A stretch of 64,000 nt of DNA from assembly GCF_000715015.1 (NCBI RefSeq), contig NZ_JMIW01000002.1, positions 124,001 through 188,000 on the forward strand, read 5' to 3'. This document shows positions 1 to 8,657 of this stretch, piece after piece. Every line of letters starts with the position of its first letter. Position 1 is the stretch's first letter. Source of the DNA: Erythrobacter longus (lineage in GTDB: Bacteria > Pseudomonadota > Alphaproteobacteria > Sphingomonadales > Sphingomonadaceae). The position numbers were made by a program, and so were the translations under genes. The notes under the pieces are model-generated. The model did no database searches, was not told where the DNA came from, and was given only the letters and a program-made list of their open reading frames with translations.

Positions 1-96
1 GTTCGGATTATCTATCGTTTGTCTTGGAATCTTTAGGCTGTTTCATTTTTTCCTGCACGGGGTTTTGGATTTCATTGAGGTGATAGGACGCAAGCA
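1..96. other. gene-free leader upstream of acpS
   Basis: I see no coding region in these first bases. In related alphaproteobacteria pdxJ often precedes acpS, but no end of pdxJ can be recognised here. A purine-rich stretch (GAGGTGATAGGAC) about 10-20 bases before the acpS ATG is the likely ribosome binding region. Confidence 0.4.
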
Positions 97-519
97 ATGA
101 TCATCGGCACCGGTTCTGACCTTTGCAATATCGAGCGCATTCAAAACTCGCTCGATCGTTTCGGGGAACGCTTTGAAAACCGCGTGTTCACCGAAACCGA
201 GCGCGCAAAGGCGCGGCGGCGGCCCTTCACTATCGCAGGAACCTACGCCAAACGTTTTGCCGCGAAAGAGGCGTTTAGCAAGGCTGTGGGCACCGGATTT
301 CGGCGCGGCGTTTTTATGAAAGACATCGGGGTTTCGAACAAACCCTCGGGCGCGCCGACCCTTGTGCTCACAGGCGGAGCGGCGAAGCGGCTTGAAGAAA
401 TGATCCCGGCGGGCCATGAGGCCCATATTCATCTAACACTCACCGACGATCACCCATGGGCGCAAGCCTTTGTCATTATCGAAGCGATACCCAATATGGG
501 CCCTGCTGAGTTGATCTGA
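97..519 (+). CDS. acpS: holo-[acyl-carrier-protein] synthase
   Basis: AcpS transfers the 4'-phosphopantetheine arm of coenzyme A to a serine of acyl carrier protein, making the active carrier for fatty acid synthesis in the cytosol. The 140-residue product starts [15 protein letters not shown], the family's metal-binding N-terminal motif with the Asp. It carries the second signature [10 protein letters not shown] near residues 54-63, where the Glu completes the magnesium site. Length is normal for AcpS. It is followed 30 bases later by lepB on the same strand, the usual alphaproteobacterial pair. The ATG start has a purine-rich region upstream. Confidence 0.95.
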   Translation: MIIGTGSDLCNIERIQNSLDRFGERFENRVFTETERAKARRRPFTIAGTYAKRFAAKEAFSKAVGTGFRRGVFMKDIGVSNKPSGAPTLVLTGGAAKRLEEMIPAGHEAHIHLTLTDDHPWAQAFVIIEAIPNMGPAELI

Positions 520-549
520 CCCGAACCGACCAAGAAACGAACACAAACA

Positions 550-1497
550 TTGAGCCAGACAAATACGCCTCGTCCCGTAATGGACCCTAACGAGCCGCAC
601 CCGCACGATGAACTGCGCAAGCAGCTCAAGAAAGATGAGGGCGAGGAAGAGAAGATCAATTGGTTCGCGGAAATTCGCGGCCTTGCTTTGATGCTGCTTG
701 CGGTTCTTGTGTTCCATAGCCTGGTGGCAAAGCCGTTCTACATCCCCTCCACCTCGATGATGCCGGGCCTTCATGTCGGCGATCGCCTTGTGGTGAGCAA
801 ATATCCATACGGCTGGTCGTGGGCCTCGGCGAGCTTCCACCTTCTGCCGCGCGGCGAATGGCGCGTTTTTGGCTCGACGCCGGAATATGGCGACGTGGTG
901 ATCCCGGTCCACCCAACGCGCGATGAAGATTATATCAAGCGCGTCGTGGGCCTGCCCGGTGACACCATCGAAGTGGATCAGGGCCGCCTTATCCTGAACG
1001 GCACGCCGGTAAAACGCGAAGTCGTGCCCCCTGTGCGCATTCCGTTTGAACCAGAGCTTTTGTGCAATGGCAGCCCCTGTCTTTCCAGCTTTGACCCTTA
1101 CCGCGTGCGCGAGGCCGATGGCTCGGTCTTTTTCGAACCGCCCACGTTCCGCGAAACACTGCCCAATGGCGCAAGCTATCTGATTATCGACCACCGCACA
1201 CAGCGGTCGGACAATTTTGGCCCTTACATCGTCAAAGAAGGTCATGTCTTCGTCATGGGCGACAACCGCGATGAAAGCGCTGACAGCCGGGCACCTGCCG
1301 AGGCAAGCGGTCTTGGTGGCGGCATTCCGCTTGAAAATATCGGTGGGCGCGCCGAATTCATCACCTTCAGCCTTGATGGTTCGGCGACATGGAACCCGCT
1401 GTCATGGTTTTCTGCGATGCGCGGCGACCGGGCGTGGACCACTCTGCGCCCTGCCCTGTCAGAAGACGAAACAGCGTCAGAAGAAGCGGCTGAATAA
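550..1497 (+). CDS. lepB: signal peptidase I
   Basis: Leader peptidase of family S26, which removes signal peptides from exported proteins at the periplasmic face of the inner membrane. After a charged cytoplasmic N-terminus there is one membrane segment at about residues 45-62. The catalytic serine is Ser69 in the PSTSMMPGL box, and the general-base lysine is Lys130 in DYIKRVVGLPGD. The C-terminal conserved box GDNRDESADSR is present. The start is a TTG codon; an in-frame ATG ten codons downstream (position 580) is an alternative that would not affect any motif. The gene follows acpS closely and is probably co-transcribed with it. Confidence 0.95.
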   Translation: MSQTNTPRPVMDPNEPHPHDELRKQLKKDEGEEEKINWFAEIRGLALMLLAVLVFHSLVAKPFYIPSTSMMPGLHVGDRLVVSKYPYGWSWASASFHLLPRGEWRVFGSTPEYGDVVIPVHPTRDEDYIKRVVGLPGDTIEVDQGRLILNGTPVKREVVPPVRIPFEPELLCNGSPCLSSFDPYRVREADGSVFFEPPTFRETLPNGASYLIIDHRTQRSDNFGPYIVKEGHVFVMGDNRDESADSRAPAEASGLGGGIPLENIGGRAEFITFSLDGSATWNPLSWFSAMRGDRAWTTLRPALSEDETASEEAAE

Positions 1498-1520
1498 TCG
1501 CTCACAGGAAGACATCTTAG

Positions 1521-2684
1521 ATGGCTCGTAAATTTCTCTATCTCATAGCGATTTCGATCGTTCTGGTGTTTGCAGCATTGATTGTCCTGCGGGTCTGGTC
1601 AAAAGAGCTGACCGCGTTTGCGTTTGTGCCCGATGTCGAATTTGTCGAGCAGGAGCCATTGGCGGCAAGCGCGTATCAAGACCCGGCCATGTGGTATTCG
1701 CGCCCCGGTATTGGGGTCAAAGACCCCGCCCGCTGGCAACCTGCCTATGCCGCTGACACCGCCAGGCCGCAGGGCACAGCGACCGGCGATGTGCCGGACT
1801 ACGCCGTCTTTTTCATCCACCCGACAAGCCACCGCGACACCGACAGCTGGAACGCGCCGATCGGGCATGAAGAGGCAGAACGGATCGCGCGCATTTACAT
1901 TCGCGGCATGGCCAGCCCGTTTAACACTGCGCAGGAAATCTGGGCTCCGCGTTATCGTCAGGCGACATTGGGCGCATTTCTGACCGATGCGCAAGAAGCA
2001 GAGCAAGCCATCGATGCAGCCTATCTCGACGTGCTCGAAGCGTTCCGGTTCTTCGTTGATTCGCTTGACGAGGACACACCGATAGTCCTTGCCGGACACT
2101 CGCAAGGATCGCTCCATTTGCTGCGCTTGCTTCGCGAAGAGGTTCAGGAAAAAGGCCTGTCGAACCGCGTGGTCGCCTCTTACGCGATTGGTTGGCCGAT
2201 TTCGGTTGAGCATGATTTGCCCGCGCTGGGTGTGCCCGCTTGTGCCACCGCCTCGCAAACCGGCTGTATCTTGTCATGGTCAAGCTATGCCGAGCCTGCT
2301 GACCCGTCTGCTGTGATCGAAACCTACGCGGCCTCTATCGGCTTTGATGGAACGGCGCGCGGGACAAGCCAGATCCTTTGCACCAACCCGCTGCTTGGCA
2401 CCTTTGGCGGCAGCGCTGATGCGGCTGCGAACCTTGGCACTCTGGTCCCTGATAACACCATGTCGGACGGCGAGCTTGTGCCCGGCGCGGTCCCTGCGAC
2501 GTGTGATGATCGCGGGCTTTTGATGATCGGCGCGCCGCCGGAAATGGGCTCTTTCGTGCTGCCGGGGAACAATTACCACGTCTATGACATCCCCCTGTTC
2601 TGGGCGAACACGAAGGCCGATGTTTCGCGCCGTGTCTCGGCCTTTGCGGGCGCTGCTTCGGGCGGCGTGGAAACCGCAAACTGA
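1521..2684 (+). CDS. DUF3089 family alpha/beta-hydrolase-like protein
   Basis: A 387-residue protein with a hydrophobic N-terminal segment (about residues 5-23) that is either a membrane anchor or an uncleaved signal. The rest resembles the DUF3089 family, a set of predicted alpha/beta hydrolases of unknown substrate. The serine nucleophile elbow is GHSQGS near residue 195. The N-terminal part contains the tandem aromatic/Pro motifs typical of the family (DPAMWYSRPG and FFIHPTS). It starts 23 bases after lepB, with AGGAAG upstream of the ATG, and its stop overlaps the proposed start of ruvX. Function is not known; envelope location is inferred from the N-terminus. Confidence 0.8.
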   Translation: MARKFLYLIAISIVLVFAALIVLRVWSKELTAFAFVPDVEFVEQEPLAASAYQDPAMWYSRPGIGVKDPARWQPAYAADTARPQGTATGDVPDYAVFFIHPTSHRDTDSWNAPIGHEEAERIARIYIRGMASPFNTAQEIWAPRYRQATLGAFLTDAQEAEQAIDAAYLDVLEAFRFFVDSLDEDTPIVLAGHSQGSLHLLRLLREEVQEKGLSNRVVASYAIGWPISVEHDLPALGVPACATASQTGCILSWSSYAEPADPSAVIETYAASIGFDGTARGTSQILCTNPLLGTFGGSADAAANLGTLVPDNTMSDGELVPGAVPATCDDRGLLMIGAPPEMGSFVLPGNNYHVYDIPLFWANTKADVSRRVSAFAGAASGGVETAN

Positions 2685-3151
2685 TCACCGAATTCGCCCC
2701 TGACTTTGGCGCAGCGCTTCCCGATGGCGGCGTTCTCCTTGGGCTCGACCTTGGAACCAAGACCGTGGGCACGGCGACGTGCGATGCGGGCTGGCGCTTT
2801 GCCACCAATGGCACCGTGATCGTCCGCAGCAAATGGGGCAAGGATCGCGGCAAGTTTGAAAGCGTGATCAAAGAGCGCAGCGTCAAAGGCCTCGTGCTTG
2901 GCCTGCCGCGCAATATGGACGGCAGCGAGGGGCCGCGCGCACAGGCAAGCCGCGCCTATGCCCGCAATCTTGATGAAGCCTTTGGACTGCCCATCCTTTT
3001 ATGGGACGAACGCTGGTCCACGCAGGCCGCAGAAGCCGCGATGATCGGACAGGACATGAGCCGGGCCAAACGCGCCAAGGCCATCGACGCGCACGCCGCC
3101 GCCGTTATCCTTCAAGGCGCAATCGACCGGATGGCTGGCGGGATATTATAA
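2681..3151 (+). CDS. ruvX: Holliday junction resolvase RuvX/YqgF, probable CTG start
   Basis: YqgF-family RNase H-fold nuclease, implicated in Holliday junction resolution and pre-16S rRNA processing. Motifs: GLDLGTKTVG with the first catalytic Asp (codons just before 2765), LVLGLPRNMDG, LLWDERWST and the last acidic residue in AIDAHAA. The first ATG/GTG/TTG in this frame is a GTG at 2765, inside the first motif; starting there would delete the catalytic Asp. No standard start codon exists between the upstream hydrolase's last codons and the motif. A CTG at 2681 overlaps the upstream stop in a CTGA arrangement and gives a normal 156-residue protein beginning with Ile-Thr-Glu-Phe-Ala. The family call is firm; the start codon is inferred. 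Confidence 0.85.
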   Translation: MITEFAPDFGAALPDGGVLLGLDLGTKTVGTATCDAGWRFATNGTVIVRSKWGKDRGKFESVIKERSVKGLVLGLPRNMDGSEGPRAQASRAYARNLDEAFGLPILLWDERWSTQAAEAAMIGQDMSRAKRAKAIDAHAAAVILQGAIDRMAGGIL

Positions 3152-3207
3152 TCAGGGTCTTTTAGGCGTTGTCATGCGGGCCTGCCCGCTGCAATGGGGT
3201 GTTCACG

Positions 3208-3735
3208 ATGAGCAACGATCCACCCTCCCCCATTCAGAAATTCGACCCTGCACAGGTCAGCCAGATGTTTATGGCGCGCGCCCATCCCGGCTGGCTTGGG
3301 CTTGAATATTCCGCGCATGGCGAAAACTGGGTCGAGCTTAAGCTTCCCTGGAATGAAAAATTGCTGGGCGAACCTGACCGCCCGGTGCTTGCCTCTGGTC
3401 CCATCGTCAGCCTGCTGGATATGGCCAGCGGGATGTCGATCTGGTGTGCGCGGGGCAGCTTTATGCCGGTTGCGACGCTGGATTTGCGGGTGGATTACCA
3501 ACGCCCTGCCAAAGACCGCAGCGCCGTTTGGGGCCGGGTTGAATGCTATCGCATCACCAAATCCGCCGCCTTTGTGCGCGGCACCGCCCATGATGGCGAT
3601 CCCGAAGATACGGTGGCGACCATGGCGGGCGTGTTCATGACGCTTAGCGCCGATCCCAAGGCAATCGGGCGACAGGTGAAGGCGCAGGCCGAAGCCAAGG
3701 CGCAAGAGAAAAAGGGGGAGAGCGGCAATGACTGA
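3208..3735 (+). CDS. PaaI-type hotdog thioesterase (first of two)
   Basis: A 175-residue protein of the PaaI/4HBT hotdog thioesterase family, expected to hydrolyse acyl-CoA or aryl-CoA thioesters in the cytosol. The hotdog helix region reads GPIVSLLDMASGMSIW, followed by VATLDLRVDYQRPA, the usual beta-sheet segment. The C-terminus is a charged Lys/Glu-rich tail. I start it at the ATG beginning MSNDPPSP rather than the TTG at 3169, because the extra residues are not hotdog-like and the ATG gives a normal length. It overlaps the next thioesterase gene by 8 bases, indicating translational coupling. Substrate unknown. Confidence 0.8.
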   Translation: MSNDPPSPIQKFDPAQVSQMFMARAHPGWLGLEYSAHGENWVELKLPWNEKLLGEPDRPVLASGPIVSLLDMASGMSIWCARGSFMPVATLDLRVDYQRPAKDRSAVWGRVECYRITKSAAFVRGTAHDGDPEDTVATMAGVFMTLSADPKAIGRQVKAQAEAKAQEKKGESGND

Positions 3736-4120
3736 CACCGTAAACCTGCCCGCATACGCCCAGGCTCTAGGGATTGCCTTGCATGAGATGGAGGATGGAC
3801 TGCCCATCCTGACGGTCGATTTCAGCTCCGATGTCGAGGGGCGGCCCGGCCATTACCACGGCGGCGCAATCGCAGGTCTGCTCGAAAACGCAGCCTATGC
3901 CGCCTTGCGCAGCGTGCTGTCCGCCGAAGGGCGCGAGACCAAACTCAAGCCTGTGAACATCACGGTGCAGTACCTTTCGGCGGGCAAACCGCTCACCAGC
4001 TACGCCAAAGCGCGTATCACCCGCAAAGGGCGGCGCAATGCCAATATCAACATCGAGGCGTGGCAAACAGACCGCAGTAAACCGATCGCCAGCGCGGTGA
4101 TGAATATCCTGATGGCGTGA
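3728..4120 (+). CDS. PaaI-type hotdog thioesterase (second of two)
   Basis: A 130-residue single hotdog domain protein. The catalytic region reads GHYHGGAIAGLLENAAYAA, matching the PaaI pattern in which a His/Gly-rich turn precedes the central helix. The following segment KPVNITVQYLSAGKP is the substrate-tunnel strand. It overlaps the end of the upstream paralogue by 8 bases, so the two are almost certainly made together and may form a heteromeric enzyme, though that is inference. The coding sequence ends 20 bases before the convergent penicillin-binding protein gene. Confidence 0.82.
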   Translation: MTDTVNLPAYAQALGIALHEMEDGLPILTVDFSSDVEGRPGHYHGGAIAGLLENAAYAALRSVLSAEGRETKLKPVNITVQYLSAGKPLTSYAKARITRKGRRNANINIEAWQTDRSKPIASAVMNILMA

Positions 4121-4139
4121 AGCGCGCTTTCGCGAAGCG

Positions 4140-6293
4140 CTATCTGGGGTCGATTTCTTCGAGCGCAATCCCCTCTTCGGTGACCCGCAATTCCACCGGC
4201 ACACCGTCTTGGGAAAGCACAACGCCATCCTCTTCAAACCGCAAACTCGTGCCATCTTCACCAAGCGGGATTTCCTCGCCCTGTTCGATGTCGATATCAA
4301 GCGGTTCCACCGGCCCTTGCGGATCGGGTGAGGCCTTTGACTTGGGCGCTGGCAGGTCGAGAGCTCCGCGCATGAAGTCTTTCCAGATGCGCGCCGGAAG
4401 CCCGCCGCCGGTCACACCGCCAAGCGACGAATTGTCGTCATTGCCAACCCATACGCCCACCACCAGATCGCCGGCATAGCCCACGAACAAAGCATCGCGG
4501 TTGTTCTGCGTCGTGCCGGTCTTGCCAAAGTTTGCAATCGGCAGTTCCGCCGCCCCGCCGGTCCCGCGATTGATCGCTGCGCGCAGCATTTGCTCCATGT
4601 CACTATGAACGCGCTCACTGGCGGAATCTTCGGAGGAAAAGAGCCATTCCCACCAGCTTTCCTCTTCTTGCGGGAAAGCATAGGGGCGCACCGGATATTG
4701 ATTGGCCGCCACCCCCGCATACGCCGATGTGAGTTCAAGCAAGGTCATGCTCGATGAACCCAAGGCAAGGCTGGGGTCGCCTTCGGGAAGCGGCGAGGAC
4801 ACGCCCAATGAACGCGCCATGCGGATTACATTCTCGCTGCCCACCTCGTTGAACAGGCGCACGCTCGCGACATTGCTGGAGGTGGCAAAGGCGTCCTCCA
4901 ATGTGATCGTATCGGAATACCGCTCACGCGAATTTTTGGGGCGATAGCTGCCCTGCTCAATCGGCTGGTTCGAGATGGTGTCTTCGGGGTCCCAGCCCGC
5001 CTCAAGCGCGGCGAGATAGACGAACAATTTGAAGGTTGAGCCCGGTTGCCTGCGCGCCTGTGTCACGCGGTTGAACGGGCTGTCTGCATAGGATTTGCCG
5101 CCTACCATGGCGACAACTTCGCCGGTGGGACGCATCGCGACAAGGCCCACTTGCGCATCGCCAAGGCCAGCCCTGCTGACAACCCGGTTGGCCAATGCCT
5201 GAAGCTGCGCATCAAGGGTCGTTTGCACCACCTGGCGTTGATACCCCCGCTCCATATCTTCGCGTGCCAAGGGAAGCGCCCAATCGGCAAAATAGGTGCC
5301 CGTGGGCAAATCATTACGGGTGCGCACGTCCAGCCTTGGCGCGGGCAATGCGTCGGCCTCAGCCTGGCTCATATACCCCACATCCACCATCGCCCCGACG
5401 ACCAGATCCATCCGGGCCTTGGCCCGGTCGTAATGCTCGGTCGGATTGTAGCGCGAGGGTGCCTGCAACAGCCCGGCAAGCATCGCTGCTTGCTCAGGCT
5501 TCAAATTTTCAGGATTGCGATAGAAATAGTGCAAGGATGCAGCGCGCAGCCCATATTGATTGTCACCGAAATAGGCGTTGGAAAGGTAGCGCTCTAATAT
5601 CTCATCCTTGGTCAGCCACCCCTCAAGCCAGAACGCAATCATCGCCTCGCGCGCCTTGCGCGACAGGCTTTGCTCCGGGGTCAGAAAGGTGAATTTCGCC
5701 AGCTGCTGCGTGATGGTAGAGCCGCCGCCGCGCCCGGTCCATGCCGCCCGCGCAATCCCGCGCGGGTCAACGCCCCAGTGCGAATAAAACCGCCGGTCTT
5801 CAATCGCCAGAAAGGGCTGGATCACATGGGGCGGCAAGTCAGCGATTTTCACAGGCTCTGCGACCATCGCCCCGCTTCGCGCAATAGGTGTGCCATCGCT
5901 CGCCAGAAGCGTCACCTGCGGCGCGGCAATCGGCTCCAGACTTTTGGACAAAGGCGCGGTGATCGCAAGCCATGCAAACAGCGCGATAAACAGCAGGATG
6001 AGAGCGGCAATGATGCGAACCGCCCACCACCTTTTGCGGCGGCTAAGCCAGAACGCGCGCTTCCAGAAAGGCCCCCGGTTCTCTGGTACAAGGGCTGCAG
6101 AACTATCAAGCTGCGACAGCCCAGCATCCCAGCGCGAGAAATCGGTCGAGCCTGCAGGGCGGTAACTTGATGTGCGTTCATCCGGATCAAGCGGGCGCTG
6201 CGAATCATAGAGCGCGTAATACCCGCCCTCGCCGACACGGCTGTCATCACGCGCCGAGCGTTTCCAGAATCGTTCAAACAACGCCATATGCAA
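4140..6293 (-). CDS. class A penicillin-binding protein (transglycosylase/transpeptidase)
   Basis: A 717-residue bifunctional peptidoglycan synthase of the PBP1A group. A long charged cytoplasmic N-terminus is followed by a membrane segment at about residues 91-112. The GT51 glycosyltransferase domain has its catalytic Glu165 in AIEDRRFYSHWG and the GGGSTITQQLAK box at 189-200. The transpeptidase domain carries the acyl-serine Ser419 in PGSTFK, the SSN triad at 472-474 and the KTGTT box at 591-595. The C-terminal tail (about 650-717) is acidic. It polymerises and cross-links glycan on the periplasmic side of the inner membrane. All active-site motifs are intact. A second Met two codons downstream is an alternative start. 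Which paralogue (1A or 2D) cannot be decided here. Confidence 0.93.
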   Translation of the reverse strand: MHMALFERFWKRSARDDSRVGEGGYYALYDSQRPLDPDERTSSYRPAGSTDFSRWDAGLSQLDSSAALVPENRGPFWKRAFWLSRRKRWWAVRIIAALILLFIALFAWLAITAPLSKSLEPIAAPQVTLLASDGTPIARSGAMVAEPVKIADLPPHVIQPFLAIEDRRFYSHWGVDPRGIARAAWTGRGGGSTITQQLAKFTFLTPEQSLSRKAREAMIAFWLEGWLTKDEILERYLSNAYFGDNQYGLRAASLHYFYRNPENLKPEQAAMLAGLLQAPSRYNPTEHYDRAKARMDLVVGAMVDVGYMSQAEADALPAPRLDVRTRNDLPTGTYFADWALPLAREDMERGYQRQVVQTTLDAQLQALANRVVSRAGLGDAQVGLVAMRPTGEVVAMVGGKSYADSPFNRVTQARRQPGSTFKLFVYLAALEAGWDPEDTISNQPIEQGSYRPKNSRERYSDTITLEDAFATSSNVASVRLFNEVGSENVIRMARSLGVSSPLPEGDPSLALGSSSMTLLELTSAYAGVAANQYPVRPYAFPQEEESWWEWLFSSEDSASERVHSDMEQMLRAAINRGTGGAAELPIANFGKTGTTQNNRDALFVGYAGDLVVGVWVGNDDNSSLGGVTGGGLPARIWKDFMRGALDLPAPKSKASPDPQGPVEPLDIDIEQGEEIPLGEDGTSLRFEEDGVVLSQDGVPVELRVTEEGIALEEIDPR

Positions 6294-6338
6294 GGTGTGT
6301 TAGCAGGATAACACGGTGAGTGGCAAGAAATTGAGTTT

Positions 6339-6836
6339 TCACTGATCAACAAGCTTCTTCATGATAGCCTCATGAAGCTTTTCTCGCTCTCCTTTCAGCG
6401 ATTGCACTTCTTTGTGATAACGCCTTTTTTCCGTCTCAGCCTCAAGTAGAAGCCTCTTCAACTTGTTAGCTTCAACCCTTCGGCTGCTATTTTCCTTTTC
6501 GGCATTTTTTAGTGCAGTTGAAAGCGCTCCAACCCGCGATTGCACCGTCGCGAGCGTCTTCTGAACCTCTTTCAGTTCAATGGATTGGTCGTTCAACCTT
6601 TCGACTAGTTTCTCGTTCTTCGACCGTATCCGCGTAACGTCTTTGGCGAACTCCTCTGAGATTTCGACAAGTTCTTTATCGTCTACAGCGAGAAGATTCT
6701 TCGCATTGATCCCTAGTTGTGCAATCGCCCTTTTGAAGTCTTCTCGCGTGTAAAACTGACCAGCATCAATTTCACCCTTAAGGAAATTATCGATCCTCTT
6801 TTGGACGATATCTTCAAGAAGACTGGGGAGACCCAA
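6339..6836 (-). CDS. coiled-coil protein of unknown function, coupled to cobS
   Basis: I do not recognise a family. The 165-residue product has a short globular N-terminus (about residues 1-60, including FYTREDFKRAIAQLG) and then a long, highly charged Lys/Glu-rich heptad region from about residue 60 to the end, which should form a coiled coil. No signal peptide or membrane segment is visible. The start is a TTG five bases after the cobS stop codon. The ribosome binding site GGAGG is formed by the last codons of cobS itself, so translation is likely coupled to cobS. Base composition differs from its neighbours: two 60-base lines I counted inside it are 40-47% GC, against 57% for a line in cobS. 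This suggests later acquisition or relaxed selection. Confidence 0.75.
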   Translation of the reverse strand: MGLPSLLEDIVQKRIDNFLKGEIDAGQFYTREDFKRAIAQLGINAKNLLAVDDKELVEISEEFAKDVTRIRSKNEKLVERLNDQSIELKEVQKTLATVQSRVGALSTALKNAEKENSSRRVEANKLKRLLLEAETEKRRYHKEVQSLKGEREKLHEAIMKKLVDQ

Positions 6837-6841
6837 AAAAG

Positions 6842-7831
6842 TTATCCTCCCTTAACCGCGCTTTCAGGCAAATCCTCACCAAAAACGCGCTGGTAATATT
6901 CGCTTACCAATGTGCGTTCTGCTTCGTCGCATTTGTTGAGGAATGACAGGCGGAAAGCAAACCCGACCGAGTTGAAGATCGCCGCATTTTGCGCCCATGT
7001 GATGACGGTGCGCGGGCTCATCACGGTGGAAATATCGCCGTTCATAAAGCCTTGTCGCGTAAGTTCGGCGACCTTGACCATATCCGCGATCATCGCAGGG
7101 TCGGCGTCCGGCGTTTTCGACAGGACAATCTGCTCTTCAACCTCTGGCGCGAGATAGTTCAGCGCAACAACCACGTTCCACCGATCCATCTGCGCCTGGT
7201 TGATTGCCTGCGTCCCGTGATAGAGCCCGCTGGTATCGCCAAGGCCGACCGTATTCGTGGTCGCGAACAGGCGGAAATAGGGGTTGGGCGTAATTACGCG
7301 GTTTTGATCGAGCAGCGTCAGGCGGCCATCAAATTCCAGGATCCGCTGGATCACGAACATCACATCGGGGCGGCCTGCGTCATATTCGTCAAAGGTCAAT
7401 GCCACCGGATGCTGAAGCGCCCATGGCAGGATGCCCTCTTTGAATTCAGTAACTTGCAACCCGTCTTTAAGAACGATTGCATCGCGACCCACAAGGTCGA
7501 TCCGGCTGATATGCGCATCAAGGTTCACGCGGATGCTGGGCCAGTTAAGGCGCGCGGCGACCTGTTCGATGTGGGTCGATTTACCCGTGCCGTGGTACCC
7601 TTGCACCATAACGCGGCGGTTGTGGGCAAAGCCAGCAAGGATCGCCAGCGTCGTGTCCGCATCGAACACATAAGCCTCGTCCATTTCAGGCACGTGCTCT
7701 GACGGCGTGCTGAAAGCGGGAACCTTCCAGTCGATATCGATGCCGAATGTCTCGCGCACGTCGACGGTTGTGTCGGGCTGGGTTGGGATGGCGCTTGCGC
7801 CTGCGAATTCTTCTGAAGAGTGCGTGTTCAT
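6842..7831 (-). CDS. cobS: CobS-type AAA+ ATPase (cobaltochelatase small subunit family)
   Basis: A MoxR-like AAA+ ATPase of the CobS family. The Walker A motif is GYHGTGKST (about residues 78-86 from the chosen start) and Walker B is ALTFDEYD (about 145-151). In the aerobic cobalamin pathway CobS and CobT energise cobalt insertion by CobN. No cobN, cobT or other cobalamin gene is in this window. I start at the ATG of MNTHSSEEF; a TTG 13 codons upstream is also open but lacks support. The conserved C-terminus is followed directly by the coiled-coil gene, where cobT would often be expected. The biochemical role without CobN is uncertain. Confidence 0.85.
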   Translation of the reverse strand: MNTHSSEEFAGASAIPTQPDTTVDVRETFGIDIDWKVPAFSTPSEHVPEMDEAYVFDADTTLAILAGFAHNRRVMVQGYHGTGKSTHIEQVAARLNWPSIRVNLDAHISRIDLVGRDAIVLKDGLQVTEFKEGILPWALQHPVALTFDEYDAGRPDVMFVIQRILEFDGRLTLLDQNRVITPNPYFRLFATTNTVGLGDTSGLYHGTQAINQAQMDRWNVVVALNYLAPEVEEQIVLSKTPDADPAMIADMVKVAELTRQGFMNGDISTVMSPRTVITWAQNAAIFNSVGFAFRLSFLNKCDEAERTLVSEYYQRVFGEDLPESAVKGG

Positions 7832-7878
7832 TTCGTGTCGACCGTTAATCGTGTCCGCGCGCCGGGGCAAGGGTTGCT

Positions 7879-8562
7879 TTAGGCAACCTGTCCGGGAATC
7901 CGGATTTCCCGCAAATGTCCGCGCTTGATCCAGAGGCGTGCGCCGTCTTTGCGAGCGGTCATTGTGGCCGCTTCATCCGCTGGAATTCGCAGCCAGTCCT
8001 GCTCGCGATATGTAACGCCGTCCAGCGTCAATGCCCCATCCAGAACAAGGATTTCCAGTCCGCCGCTGTGAATGAGTGGCAGGCTCGTCCCTCCCTCCCA
8101 AACCTCAAGCGAGACATGCTCATAATCGCGTTTCGCCAACACGTGCCTGCTAACGCCAGGGTTGGCGGGGTCGCGGGTTAGGGCAGCGGTGTTCAAATCA
8201 ATCGCAAACTGCTCCTGATCATCGGGGTCAAACTGCCACAGCTTTACAAAAATGGTGCAGCCGGGATCAGAGCGCGGGATGTGATGGGTGCCCACGGGGT
8301 TGCGGACATAAGTGCCCGCCGGATAATCGCCGTGCTCGTCCTGAAACACGCCTTCGAGAACGATAAATTCCTCGCCGCCCGAATGCGTGTGCTGGGAAAA
8401 AGCGCTTTGCGGCGCATAGCGTACGATTGATGTCGCACGCGCCACTTCGCCGCCCACCCGGTCCAGCATGCGGCGATCAACGCCGGCCATGGGTGATGGG
8501 ACCCATTTGATCGTATTGGTGTGAACAAGTGCGCGGGCTTTGAAGTCTGCGTTGATTTCCAT
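7879..8562 (-). CDS. cupin-domain protein, ChrR-like
   Basis: A 227-residue protein with two consecutive beta-barrel (cupin) segments. The first contains the metal-binding pattern [16 protein letters not shown], followed by [12 protein letters not shown]. The second, with [17 protein letters not shown], looks degenerate because the usual second His motif is missing. This arrangement resembles the cupin part of ChrR anti-sigma factors, but there is no N-terminal zinc anti-sigma domain and no adjacent sigma factor gene, so a metal-dependent enzyme or sensor role is equally possible. The start is the ATG of MEINADF rather than the start 14 codons earlier. It is divergent from the DUF2236 gene, with about 95 bases between them. 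Confidence 0.75.
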   Translation of the reverse strand: MEINADFKARALVHTNTIKWVPSPMAGVDRRMLDRVGGEVARATSIVRYAPQSAFSQHTHSGGEEFIVLEGVFQDEHGDYPAGTYVRNPVGTHHIPRSDPGCTIFVKLWQFDPDDQEQFAIDLNTAALTRDPANPGVSRHVLAKRDYEHVSLEVWEGGTSLPLIHSGGLEILVLDGALTLDGVTYREQDWLRIPADEAATMTARKDGARLWIKRGHLREIRIPGQVA

Positions 8563-8657
8563 GACACACGATATGGGCCGCAAACGCTGCAAATGAAGGC
8601 CCAAATGAAGGACAGCGCTTCTTAAAATGACCGATCTGTGAGACTATATTGCCTGAC

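Noticed and set aside
43..432. 129-codon minus-strand frame over acpS
   Set aside because: It lies entirely opposite a clear acpS gene and has no recognisable protein features.
2765..3151. GTG at 2765 as the ruvX start
   Set aside because: It would remove the first catalytic Asp motif, which is encoded just upstream in the same frame.
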